From NCBI GenBank assembly GCA_035651955.1, contig DASRES010000009.1, positions 1 to 51,132 of the forward strand: DNA of 51,132 bases, read 5' to 3'. The first letter of the stretch is position 1; every line of letters begins with the position of its first letter. Origin of the DNA: Acidimicrobiia bacterium. Lineage in GTDB: Bacteria; Actinomycetota; Acidimicrobiia; IMCC26256; JAMXLJ01. Positions 7,724-14,747 of this stretch are shown here, one piece after another. The position numbers and the translations under genes were made by a program. The notes under the pieces were generated by a model. That model made no database searches and was not told the origin of the DNA. It saw only the letters and a program-made list of their open reading frames with translations.

Positions 7724-8269
7724 GTGCAGGACCGGCTCCTCGCCGAGCGTCTGCGTGCCGGTGACGACAGCGCGCTCGCCGAGGTCTTCGACCGGCACGG
7801 AGCGTTCGTGTTGGGTCAGGCGCGACGCGTGACGGGCAGCACCGCCGCGGCCGAGGACGTCGTCCAGGAGGTGTTCACGGCGCTCTGGAGCCAGCCCGAC
7901 CGCTACGACCCCGACCGGGCGTCGTTGCGGACCTTCCTCGGCGTGCTCGCACACCGGCGGGCCGTCGACGCCGTCCGCTCGTCGGCGCGACGCCAGGCAC
8001 GCGAAGACGTGTTCGAGGCAGCCGGCGTGCCCGCGGAGTGGCGCGACGTCGCCGATGCGACCGCGGTCGCGGAGACCGTCCGGTGCGCGATCGAGCGCCT
8101 CCCGGAGGACCAGCGCCGCGCGATCGAGCTCGCGTTCTGGCACGGCATGACCCACCCCGAGGTGGCGGCCGCGCTGGAGATCCCCGAGGGGACCGTCAAG
8201 TCGCGGTTGCGACTCGCGCAGGCGAAGCTGCGGGACTGGCTCGGTCCCTTGACCTTGGAGACGGTGTGA
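7724..8269 (+). CDS. ECF-type RNA polymerase sigma factor
   Basis: A 181-residue sigma-70-family factor with only regions 2 and 4. Region 2 is seen as FDRHGAFVLGQARRVTG and AEDVVQEVFTALW (about 20-60); region 4 as LPEDQRRAIELAFWHGMTH and IPEGTVKSRLRLAQAKLRDW (about 125-170), a helix-turn-helix for the -35 element. It lacks the extra C-terminal domains of large ECF groups. GTG 7724 is chosen for its distance to the -10; GTG 7688 would add 12 residues. Its TGA overlaps the GTG of the next gene in a GTGA pattern, so the two are translationally coupled, the classic arrangement for a sigma factor and its anti-sigma partner. Confidence 0.9.
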   Translation: MQDRLLAERLRAGDDSALAEVFDRHGAFVLGQARRVTGSTAAAEDVVQEVFTALWSQPDRYDPDRASLRTFLGVLAHRRAVDAVRSSARRQAREDVFEAAGVPAEWRDVADATAVAETVRCAIERLPEDQRRAIELAFWHGMTHPEVAAALEIPEGTVKSRLRLAQAKLRDWLGPLTLETV

Positions 8270-9195
8270 GCGCGAACCCGTCCGCGACGGACCTCCTCAC
8301 GGAGCTGCACTACGCGCTCGCCGAGGCGGACGCCCAGACGCCTGCCGGCGGGCTGCGCGACCGCGTCCTCGACGCCGCGACCGACGGACGTGCGCCCGGG
8401 TTCACGACCGACCCCGTCGACCGCGTCACGGGTGCGACCGCCTTCCGGCGCATGGGCGACCGGCTCGCCGCGCTGCTCGGCGAGCTCGACGACGACGAGT
8501 GGACGCGCCCGACCGTCCGGGACCTCGACGTCTCGGGCCTGGTCGGTCACCTGATCGGCGTCGAACGCGACTTCGCGGCGATGCTCCAGGGCGACATGTC
8601 GGTCGGCGACGCGGACCACGTCGAGGCGACACAGGCGACCGCGCTCGCGCAGGCGGGTCGGTCCCCGAGCGACACGCGCGACGACTGGACCACCACGTTC
8701 GCGCACACGCTGTCGCTGCTCGACGCTCGTGCCGATGCCGCGCGGGACGTGCGGTTCCACGGCATCGCCCTGCCGCTCGACGAGCTGCTCGTCGCGCGCG
8801 CGTTCGAGCTTTGGACCCACGACGAGGACGTGCGGCGGGCAACCGGTCGCGCCGTCGCCGACCCCGAGCCCGGGACGCTGACACGGATGACGGGTCTCGC
8901 GACCGGCCTGCTGCCGCTCGGCGTCGCGCTCGCGGGCAGCGATGCACCGGACGTGACCGCACGGCTCGTCCTGACGGGCGCCGGCGGGGGAACGTGGGAC
9001 GTCGCGCTCCGCGGTGACGCGTCGCGCGCACGTCCGCGTGTGGCGTTCGCCTCGCGGGTCGTCGTCGACGCCGCCGCGTTCTGCCGGGTGGCGGCGAACC
9101 GCTCGGACCTGACGCGCTCCGGAGCGGTCGTCACCGACGACGTGCGCGTGGCCGAGTGGCTGTTCGCAGGCGCCGCCCGTCTCGCGCTCGACTGA
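8266..9195 (+). CDS. MDMPI-fold (mycothiol-dependent isomerase-like) protein, candidate anti-sigma partner
   Basis: A 309-residue protein of the maleylpyruvate isomerase/DinB-like helical family. The metal triad is visible: His95 in LVGHLIG, then Glu181 and His185 in ELWTHDEDVRRA, matching the His-Glu-His arrangement of the mycothiol-dependent enzyme. The first 45 residues (LLTELHYALAEADAQ, then GGLRDRVLDAA) precede the metal domain and could be a sigma-binding helix pair. A C-terminal domain (about 200-309) is Ala/Val rich and SCP2-like. Its GTG start overlaps the ECF sigma-factor stop, so co-translation is very likely. An anti-sigma role is inferred from position only; an independent thiol-transfer enzyme is the alternative. 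Confidence 0.8.
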   Translation: MSANPSATDLLTELHYALAEADAQTPAGGLRDRVLDAATDGRAPGFTTDPVDRVTGATAFRRMGDRLAALLGELDDDEWTRPTVRDLDVSGLVGHLIGVERDFAAMLQGDMSVGDADHVEATQATALAQAGRSPSDTRDDWTTTFAHTLSLLDARADAARDVRFHGIALPLDELLVARAFELWTHDEDVRRATGRAVADPEPGTLTRMTGLATGLLPLGVALAGSDAPDVTARLVLTGAGGGTWDVALRGDASRARPRVAFASRVVVDAAAFCRVAANRSDLTRSGAVVTDDVRVAEWLFAGAARLALD

Positions 9196-9207
9196 CTGCG
9201 AGCGTCG

Positions 9208-9444
9208 CTACAGCTGCACGACCGGGCAGGTGAGCGTGCGCGTGATGCCCTCGACGGCCTGGATCTGCGAGACGACCATCTTCCCGAGGTCGTCCATGGT
9301 GTTCGCCTCGGTCGACACGACGACGTCGTAGGGGCCGGTCACGTCGTCGGCCGCGACGACGCCGTCGAGGCGGCGCACCTCCGCGGCGACGTGCGCGGCG
9401 CGCCCGACCTCGGTCTGGATCAGCACGTACGCCCGGACTGTCAT
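9208..9444 (-). CDS. Stand-alone Lrp/AsnC ligand-binding (RAM) domain protein
   Basis: A 78-residue protein equal to the C-terminal effector domain of Lrp/AsnC regulators, without a DNA-binding domain. It starts MTVRAYVLIQTEVG, continues with GPYDVVV and ends with the ITRTLTCPVVQL strand seen in such domains. Stand-alone RAM domains bind amino acids and can assemble with full-length Lrp proteins; no full-length partner is nearby. ATG 9444 has a GGAGG ribosome site at suitable distance. It is convergent with the MDMPI gene (12 bp apart) and divergent from the DUF559-like gene, with one repeat copy in the divergent region. Confidence 0.85.
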   Translation of the reverse strand: MTVRAYVLIQTEVGRAAHVAAEVRRLDGVVAADDVTGPYDVVVSTEANTMDDLGKMVVSQIQAVEGITRTLTCPVVQL

Positions 9445-9517
9445 GCGACCTCCGATCCGCGCGGGTTGGCGCGGATCGTATGCGGTCGCCGCGACGCGCG
9501 CGCCGAGCCGGCCTTCG

Positions 9518-9574
9518 ACGCTTCGATGAAGCGTGAGTCGGTCAGGGACCGACTCAGCGCTCGACGAAGCGTGA
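9518..9574 (+). repeat. 57-bp nested palindromic repeat, copy 1
   Basis: This copy matches 10539-10595 at 56 of 57 positions. It contains a 7-bp hairpin (ACGCTTC, loop GAT, GAAGCGT), then a 9-bp hairpin (GAGTCGGTC, loop AGG, GACCGACTC), then AGCGCT, and ends with CGAAGCGT, which pairs with the opening ACGCTTCG. The arms are perfect. It lies in the divergent region between the RAM-domain gene and the DUF559-like gene. Confidence 0.92.
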
Positions 9575-9604
9575 GTGACATACGCCCGCGCTTCGATGGG
9601 GCGC

Positions 9605-10603
9605 ATGAGACCGCAGGAGGCATCCAACGCCCGGAGGACGCGCGACCGGGCGGCAGCTCGGCTCGCGGCCGTGCAGCACGGTGTGATCGGCGTCGCGCAG
9701 GCGCACCGGCTCGGCTTCGACGCCGACGCGATCGCGGCCCGGGTCCGGAACGGACGCTGGGACCGGGTCCTGCCCCGCGTGTACCGGATCGCGGGAGCGC
9801 CCGAACGGGGACGGCAGGCCGCGATGGCCGCGACGCTGTGGGCCGGCGACGGCGCGGTGGTTTCCCACGAGGCCGCCGCGGTCCTGTGGCGACTCGACGG
9901 TGTCGGGACGACGCGGGTCCACGTCACCGTTCCCGAAGGACGATCGCCGCGGCACGAGTCGATCGTCGTGCATCGCGCCAGGACGCTGCCGGCGGTGGAC
10001 CGCGACGTCGTGCACGGCGTTCCGACGACGAGCGCGGCACGGACGTTGATCGATCTCGCCGGTGCGGTCGACTCGAGCGCGCTCGAGCGCGCGCTGGAAT
10101 CCGCGTTGCGAGCGAGGCTCACCAAGTCTGCGTTCGTCGCGTGGCGTCTCGACGACCTCGGTGGAACAGGTCGGCCCGGCACGCCCACGTTGCGCCGGCT
10201 GCTGGAGGAACGGGGCCGCGGTGCGGAGCCGCTGGAATCCGCGCTCGAGGCCGCCGTGTGGCGCGTTCTCGTCGCGAGCGATCTCCCGCGTCCGGTACGG
10301 CAGCACCCGGTGTGCGTCGGCGGTGCGACGTTTCGTCTGGACTTCGCGTGGCCTGACAGCCAGGTCGCGCTCGAGGCCGACGGGTACCTGTTCCACGCGG
10401 GGCGTCGCGCGTTCGTCGACGACCGGGCCCGTGCCGCGCGGCTGGTGGCGGCGGGATGGCGGATCGTCCCCGTGACGTGGGATCAGGTCCGCGACGCGCC
10501 CGACGAACTGGTCGCCAGCGTCCATTCCGCCATCGCGCACGCTTCGATGAAGCGTGAGTCGGTCACGGACCGACTCAGCGCTCGACGAAGCGTGACTGGG
10601 TGA
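9605..10603 (+). CDS. AbiEi-N-like/DUF559-type protein (Vsr-like nuclease fold)
   Basis: A 332-residue protein common in actinobacteria. Residues about 15-75 resemble the winged-helix N-terminus of AbiEi-family antitoxins (GVIGVAQAHRLGFDADAI, then RWDRVLPRVYRIAG). The C-terminal part (about 205-300) resembles DUF559, a Vsr-like PD-(D/E)XK fold: FRLDFAWPD with Asp246, VALEADG with Glu257, and a late GWRIVPVTWDQV strand. No AbiEii toxin lies beside it, so a toxin-antitoxin pair is not supported. The last 20 or so codons come from repeat copy 2. Start choice is uncertain: ATG 9605, ATG 9596 and GTG 9575 are all in frame and none has a clear ribosome site. The function is unknown; DNA binding or cleavage is plausible. 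Confidence 0.75.
   Translation: MRPQEASNARRTRDRAAARLAAVQHGVIGVAQAHRLGFDADAIAARVRNGRWDRVLPRVYRIAGAPERGRQAAMAATLWAGDGAVVSHEAAAVLWRLDGVGTTRVHVTVPEGRSPRHESIVVHRARTLPAVDRDVVHGVPTTSAARTLIDLAGAVDSSALERALESALRARLTKSAFVAWRLDDLGGTGRPGTPTLRRLLEERGRGAEPLESALEAAVWRVLVASDLPRPVRQHPVCVGGATFRLDFAWPDSQVALEADGYLFHAGRRAFVDDRARAARLVAAGWRIVPVTWDQVRDAPDELVASVHSAIAHASMKRESVTDRLSARRSVTG
10539..10595 (+). repeat. 57-bp nested palindromic repeat, copy 2 (inside a gene 3' end)
   Basis: A direct repeat of 9518-9574 with a single G-to-C change in the loop of the second hairpin. It is read through by the DUF559-like gene, supplying a tail that starts ASMKRESVTDRL. The 1,021-bp offset places the gene almost exactly between the two copies. 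Confidence 0.92.
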
Positions 10604-10623
10604 CGTGACGCCGCGCGCGGCGC

Positions 10624-12429
10624 TCAGCCCAACCGGCGCTTCAGCTCGCCGAGCTCGTCGCGCATCGCCTCGGGGAGCTTCGCCCCGAACGAGTCGAAGT
10701 GCTGCTCGAGGCGTGGCAGCTGCTCGCGCCACTCCTCGGGGTCGACGGTCAGCGCCTCGGCGACGGCGTCGTGCGAGACGTCGAGCCCACTCAGGTCGAG
10801 GTCCTCGACGCGCGGCACGTTGCCGATCGGTGTCTCCTGTGCACCGGCGGTTCCCTCGACGCGGTCGAAGATCCACGCGAGGACGCGTGAGTTCTCGCCA
10901 TAGCCGGGCCAGAGGAAGTTGCCGTCGTCATCGCGGCGGAACCAGTTCACGCCGTAGACGCGCGGCAGCTTCGACTCGTCCGTCCGTTCCGTCATCGACA
11001 GCCAGTGACCGAAGTAGTCGGCCATGTGGTAGCCGCAGAACGGCAGCATCGCGAACGGGTCGAAGCGGAGCTCGCCGACCTTGCCGACCGCGGCCGCGGT
11101 CCGCTCCGATCCCATCGACGCGCCGATGAACACGCCGTGCTTCCAGTCGCGTGACTCGTACACGAGCGGCACGGTCGTACGGCGACGGCCGCCGAACAGG
11201 ATCGCCGAGATCGGGACGCCCTTCGGGTCCTCCCACTCGGGCGCGATCACGGGGCACTGCGACGCGGGCGAGCAGAACCGAGAGTTCGGGTGCGCGGCCG
11301 GCGTGTCGCGCTCGGGCGTCCACTCGTTGCGCTGCCAGTCGGTGCAGTGCGCGGGCGGCTCCTCGGTCATGCCCTCCCACCACACGTCACGGTCGTCCGT
11401 GAGCGCGGTGTTCGTGAAGATCGTGTTCTCCCGCACGCCGAGCATCGCGTTCGGGTTCGTCTCCATGTTCGTTCCCGGCGCGACACCGAAGAACCCGAAC
11501 TCAGGGTTGATGGCGTGCAGGCGGCCGTCCTCGCCGAACTTCATCCACGCGATGTCGTCGCCGATCGTCTCGACCTTCCAGCCCGGGAGCGTGGGTACGA
11601 GCATCGCGAGGTTCGTCTTGCCGCACGCCGACGGGAACGCGGCGGTGATGTAGCGGGTGACGCCCTTCGGGTTCGTCAGCTTCAGCACGAGCATGTGCTC
11701 GGCGAGCCAACCCTCGTCGCGCGCGATCACGGATGCGATGCGCAGCGCGAAGCACTTCTTGCCGAGCAGCGCGTTGCCGCCGTACCCCGAGCCGAACGAC
11801 ATGATCTCGCGTGTCTCGGGGAAGTGGACGATGTACTTCTCGTCCGGGTTGCACGGCCACGGCACGTCCTGCTCCCCGGGCGCGAGCGGCGCGCCGACGG
11901 AGTGCAGACAGGGGACGAACTCGCCGTCGTCGCCGAGCACGTCGAGCGCGGCCTGGCCCATGCGGGTCATCGTCCGCATGCTGACGGCGACGTACGGGGA
12001 GTCGGTGATCTCGACGCCGATGTAGGACAGCGGCGACCCGAGCGGGCCCATGCTGAACGGGACGACGTACATCGTGCGGCCGCGCATCGACCCGCGGAAC
12101 AGCTCCTGCAGCTTGGCGCGCATCTCCTTCGGGTCGACCCAGTTGTTCGTCGGGCCCGCGTCCTCCTGGCGCTCGGAGCAGATGAACGTGCGGCCCTCGA
12201 CGCGCGCGACGTCGCTCGGGTCGGACGCGGCCCAGTACGAGCCGGGGCGCTTGGCCGGGTCGAGCTCGACGAACGTCCCCGCCTCGACGAGCTGCGCGTA
12301 CAGCTGGTCACGCTCCCGCTCGGAACCGTCGCACCAGTGGATCGACTCCGGCTGGCACAGCTCGGCGACCTCGTCCACCCACTGCCGCAGCCTCCGGTTC
12401 CCAGTGGTGACGTTGGTCGTCGATGTCAC
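10624..12429 (-). CDS. pckG: Phosphoenolpyruvate carboxykinase (GTP)
   Basis: A 601-residue GTP-dependent PEPCK, interconverting oxaloacetate plus GTP and phosphoenolpyruvate plus CO2 plus GDP in gluconeogenesis. Visible: [18 protein letters not shown], the kinase-1a loop [13 protein letters not shown] with its hyper-reactive Cys, the metal-binding segment around [15 protein letters not shown], and [17 protein letters not shown] near the nucleotide site. Length is normal for the GTP type and unlike the roughly 540-residue ATP type. The start is GTG 12429, after an AAAGGAG ribosome site; the frame stays open upstream but without conserved sequence. It is convergent with the DUF559-like gene (20 bp apart) and preceded by its own -10. 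Confidence 0.96.
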   Translation of the reverse strand: MTSTTNVTTGNRRLRQWVDEVAELCQPESIHWCDGSERERDQLYAQLVEAGTFVELDPAKRPGSYWAASDPSDVARVEGRTFICSERQEDAGPTNNWVDPKEMRAKLQELFRGSMRGRTMYVVPFSMGPLGSPLSYIGVEITDSPYVAVSMRTMTRMGQAALDVLGDDGEFVPCLHSVGAPLAPGEQDVPWPCNPDEKYIVHFPETREIMSFGSGYGGNALLGKKCFALRIASVIARDEGWLAEHMLVLKLTNPKGVTRYITAAFPSACGKTNLAMLVPTLPGWKVETIGDDIAWMKFGEDGRLHAINPEFGFFGVAPGTNMETNPNAMLGVRENTIFTNTALTDDRDVWWEGMTEEPPAHCTDWQRNEWTPERDTPAAHPNSRFCSPASQCPVIAPEWEDPKGVPISAILFGGRRRTTVPLVYESRDWKHGVFIGASMGSERTAAAVGKVGELRFDPFAMLPFCGYHMADYFGHWLSMTERTDESKLPRVYGVNWFRRDDDGNFLWPGYGENSRVLAWIFDRVEGTAGAQETPIGNVPRVEDLDLSGLDVSHDAVAEALTVDPEEWREQLPRLEQHFDSFGAKLPEAMRDELGELKRRLG

Positions 12430-12484
12430 GGCGTGCTCCTTTGCCGAGCCGGGGACCCCCGGGAGACGAGCCCGGAGACCGAAA

Positions 12485-12490
12485 AGTCTA
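12485..12490 (-). promoter_or_regulatory. -10 element TAGACT upstream of pckG
   Basis: On the minus strand TAGACT lies about 55 bp before GTG 12429, giving a leader of about 45-50 nt that includes a C/G-rich inverted segment and the ribosome site. The -35 is not clear. Confidence 0.35.
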
Positions 12491-12546
12491 GGACCGGTAA
12501 GGAACACGTACCCAAACGGAGCGACCGGTACGGCCGCTCGCGGTGA

Positions 12547-12774
12547 TCAGACCCGCGCGGTCGGGAGCCCCATGTCGGGCTCGGAGCCGAGGCGCACGTG
12601 CGTTGCCCGGCCGTCGTCGTCGAGGTCGAAGACGACCCGCTGACCCTGGCGCAGGAACCGCAGGACCGATCCGTCGAGCGCGCCGGGCGCGAGGAGCAGG
12701 TCGGCGCGGTCCGTGTCCCGGACGACGACGCCCTCGCCGGTCGCCGGGTCGTACGCGCGGACGACGCCCTGCAC
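12547..12774 (-). CDS. Small cold-shock-domain-like protein
   Basis: A 75-residue protein with features of a cold-shock (OB-fold) domain: GVVRAYDPATGEGVVV in place of the usual G-x-V-K-W-F-x-x-x-K-G-x-G-F-I, LLLAPGAL, and GQRVVFDLDDDGRATHV, which matches the G-Q-x-V-x-F closing strands. The aromatic RNP1 residues are mostly missing, so nucleic-acid binding may be weak. GTG 12774 is the first normal start in the conserved part; a CTG overlapping the rpmB stop would add seven residues. It lies just after rpmB on the same strand and is probably co-transcribed. Confidence 0.65.
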   Translation of the reverse strand: MQGVVRAYDPATGEGVVVRDTDRADLLLAPGALDGSVLRFLRQGQRVVFDLDDDGRATHVRLGSEPDMGLPTARV

Positions 12775-12791
12775 GACCGCGTCTCGCGCCG

Positions 12792-12986
12792 TCAGCGAGC
12801 GGGCTTCTGCACCTTGCCGGACTTCAGGCACGCGGTGCAGACGTGGATCCGCCGCGGCGCGCCGTCGACGATGGCGCGCACGCGCTGCACGTTCGGGTTC
12901 CAGCGGCGCTTCGTGCGACGGTGCGAGTGGCTGAGGCGCATGCCGAAGCGCGGGCTCTTGCCGCACACGTCGCAGACGGAAGCCAT
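12792..12986 (-). CDS. rpmB: 50S ribosomal protein L28
   Basis: A 64-residue L28: MASVCDVCGKSP, SHSHRRTKRRWNPNVQRVR, and CTACLKSGKV near the end. The two C-x-x-C pairs make this the zinc-binding (C+) form. The start ATG 12986 gives the standard MASVCD opening; longer versions are not conserved. It is divergent from the FakA-like gene, and both have a recognisable -10 within the 100 bp between them. Confidence 0.96.
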   Translation of the reverse strand: MASVCDVCGKSPRFGMRLSHSHRRTKRRWNPNVQRVRAIVDGAPRRIHVCTACLKSGKVQKPAR

Positions 12987-13024
12987 GACCGAACACCTCG
13001 TGAGGGATCCCGGGGAACCGCTCA

Positions 13025-13030
13025 ACGCTA
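13025..13030 (-). promoter_or_regulatory. -10 element TAGCGT of rpmB
   Basis: On the minus strand TAGCGT lies 38 bp before the rpmB ATG, giving a leader of roughly 30 nt that contains a GAGG ribosome site. It forms a divergent promoter pair with 13075-13080. Confidence 0.4.
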
Positions 13031-13074
13031 GCAGGCCTCACCCGGTGGGCGATTCGTGCTGCAGGTCACGGCGG

Positions 13075-13080
13075 TACGCT
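13075..13080 (+). promoter_or_regulatory. -10 element TACGCT of the FakA-like gene
   Basis: TACGCT is followed by exactly six bases and then ATG 13087, so the transcript should begin at the ATG. There is no ribosome-binding site upstream, which agrees with leaderless initiation. Confidence 0.55.
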
Positions 13081-13086
13081 CGACCC

Positions 13087-14742
13087 ATGACGCGACCGGA
13101 GACCGCGCTTGCACGGCTCGGCGCCGGCGACCTGCGCACCGTCGTGACCCGCTTCCGTGACGCGTTGCGCGCGCACCAGGACGAGCTGAACCGCCTCAAC
13201 GTCTACCCGGTGCCCGACGGCGACACCGGTACGAACATGGCGCTGACGCTCGAGTCGGTCACGAACGAGATCGGGACCGCGGACACGATGTCCGAGGTCT
13301 GCCACGCGATCGCGCACGGCTCGCTCATGGGCGCGCGGGGGAACTCGGGCGTGATCCTGTCGCAGATCCTGCGCGGTCTCGCCGACACGTTCCGCGATCT
13401 CGACGCGGTCGACGCCGGCGCGCTGGTGACCGGGTTCCGCCACGCGTCGGACGCCGCGTACCAGGCCGTCATGCGACCGGTCGAGGGCACGATCCTCACC
13501 GTCGTGCGCAGCGTCGCCGAGGCCGCCGCGGCCGCCCACGACGACGGCGCCGGCGACCTCGTCCCGCTGCTCGACCGGTGCGCGACCGCGGCGCGCGACG
13601 CCGTCGCCCGCACGCCCGACCTGCTGCCCGTCCTGAAGAGCGCGGGCGTGGTCGACGCCGGTGGGCGCGGCTTCACGCTGCTCCTCGACGCGCTCCTCGA
13701 GGTGACCGACGGCCGGCCGATCCCCGAGCCCGAGGTCGTGCACACGCCGCCCGCGGTCGAGGCGCACCTGCGCGGCGACGACGTGTCGTCGTTGCGGTAC
13801 GAGGTGATGTACCTGCTCGAGGCCGCCGACGAGACGGTTCCCGCGTTCAAGGACGCGTGGGGCGCGATCGGCGACTCGATCGTCGTCGTCGGCGGGGACG
13901 GGATGTGGAACTGCCACGTCCACACGAACGACATCGGCGCCGCGATCGAGGCGGGCATCGAGGCCGGGCGTCCGTGCCGGATCCGCGTCACCGACCTGCA
14001 CGAGCAGGTGGAGGAGGAGTCGTGGGTGCGCGAGCACGCGCATGATGGCGAGGGCGCGGTCGCGCACTCCTTCGCTCCCGAGGAGGTCACGACCGCGGTC
14101 GTCGCGGTCGCGGTCGGCGAAGGTGTGCGCCGGTTGTACTCGAGCCTCGGCGTGCAGGCGGTCGTCGCCGGCGGGCAGTCGATGAACCCGTCGACGCAGC
14201 AGATCCTCGACGCCGTCGAATCCGTCGCGGCGCGCAGCGTCGTCATCCTGCCGAACAACAAGAACATCGTCCCCGTCGCTCGGCAGGTCGCGGAGATCAC
14301 GGAGCGCGAGGTCGCGGTCGTGCCGACGTCGTCCGTCGTCGAAGGGCTCGCGCTACTCGTCTGCTACGACGGCGCCGCGCCGCTCGACACGAACGTCAAG
14401 GCGATGGAGCAGACGCTCGAGCGCGTGCGCTCGGGCGAGGTCACGCAGGCCGTACGGGACGGCAGCTCCGACGCGGGCGCGATCAGTGCGGGCGACTGGA
14501 TCGCGCTCGACCGCGACGGCATCCGCGCCGTCGCGCACTCCCCGGTGGAGGCCGTCGTCGCACTGCTCGACAACCTCGTCGACGACGACAGCGAGCTGGT
14601 CACGGTGCTGTGCGGCGCAGACGCGCGTCAGGCGGACGCGTCGCGCATCGAGCAGCATCTCGCGCTCGCGCACCCCCACGTCGAGGTCGAGTTCCACCAG
14701 GGCGATCAACCGCTGTACCCGTACCTCGTCGGCGTGGAGTAG
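13087..14742 (+). CDS. FakA/YloV-like fatty acid kinase subunit (DAK2 domain)
   Basis: A 551-residue protein with an N-terminal DhaL/DAK2 kinase domain: LNVYPVPDGDTGTNMALT carries the conserved aspartates that bind Mg-ATP, and GARGNSGVILSQILRG follows. A middle and C-terminal FakA region includes GGQSMNPSTQQILDAVES and LPNNKNIVP. In Staphylococcus aureus FakA phosphorylates fatty acids held by FakB (DegV family) for membrane lipid synthesis; length and domain order match. No degV gene is seen here. It lies directly before recG, the usual order in many Gram-positive genomes, with recG's TTG start only 5 bp after its stop. Confidence 0.88.
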   Translation: MTRPETALARLGAGDLRTVVTRFRDALRAHQDELNRLNVYPVPDGDTGTNMALTLESVTNEIGTADTMSEVCHAIAHGSLMGARGNSGVILSQILRGLADTFRDLDAVDAGALVTGFRHASDAAYQAVMRPVEGTILTVVRSVAEAAAAAHDDGAGDLVPLLDRCATAARDAVARTPDLLPVLKSAGVVDAGGRGFTLLLDALLEVTDGRPIPEPEVVHTPPAVEAHLRGDDVSSLRYEVMYLLEAADETVPAFKDAWGAIGDSIVVVGGDGMWNCHVHTNDIGAAIEAGIEAGRPCRIRVTDLHEQVEEESWVREHAHDGEGAVAHSFAPEEVTTAVVAVAVGEGVRRLYSSLGVQAVVAGGQSMNPSTQQILDAVESVAARSVVILPNNKNIVPVARQVAEITEREVAVVPTSSVVEGLALLVCYDGAAPLDTNVKAMEQTLERVRSGEVTQAVRDGSSDAGAISAGDWIALDRDGIRAVAHSPVEAVVALLDNLVDDDSELVTVLCGADARQADASRIEQHLALAHPHVEVEFHQGDQPLYPYLVGVE

Positions 14743-14747
14743 CGCGC

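Noticed and set aside
8266-9195. Annotation as a true maleylpyruvate isomerase
   Set aside because: The metal site is present but no gentisate or aromatic-degradation genes are nearby, and the coupling to a sigma factor points elsewhere.
9605-10603. Type IV AbiE toxin-antitoxin system
   Set aside because: Only the antitoxin-like N-terminal domain is present; no nucleotidyltransferase toxin lies on either side.
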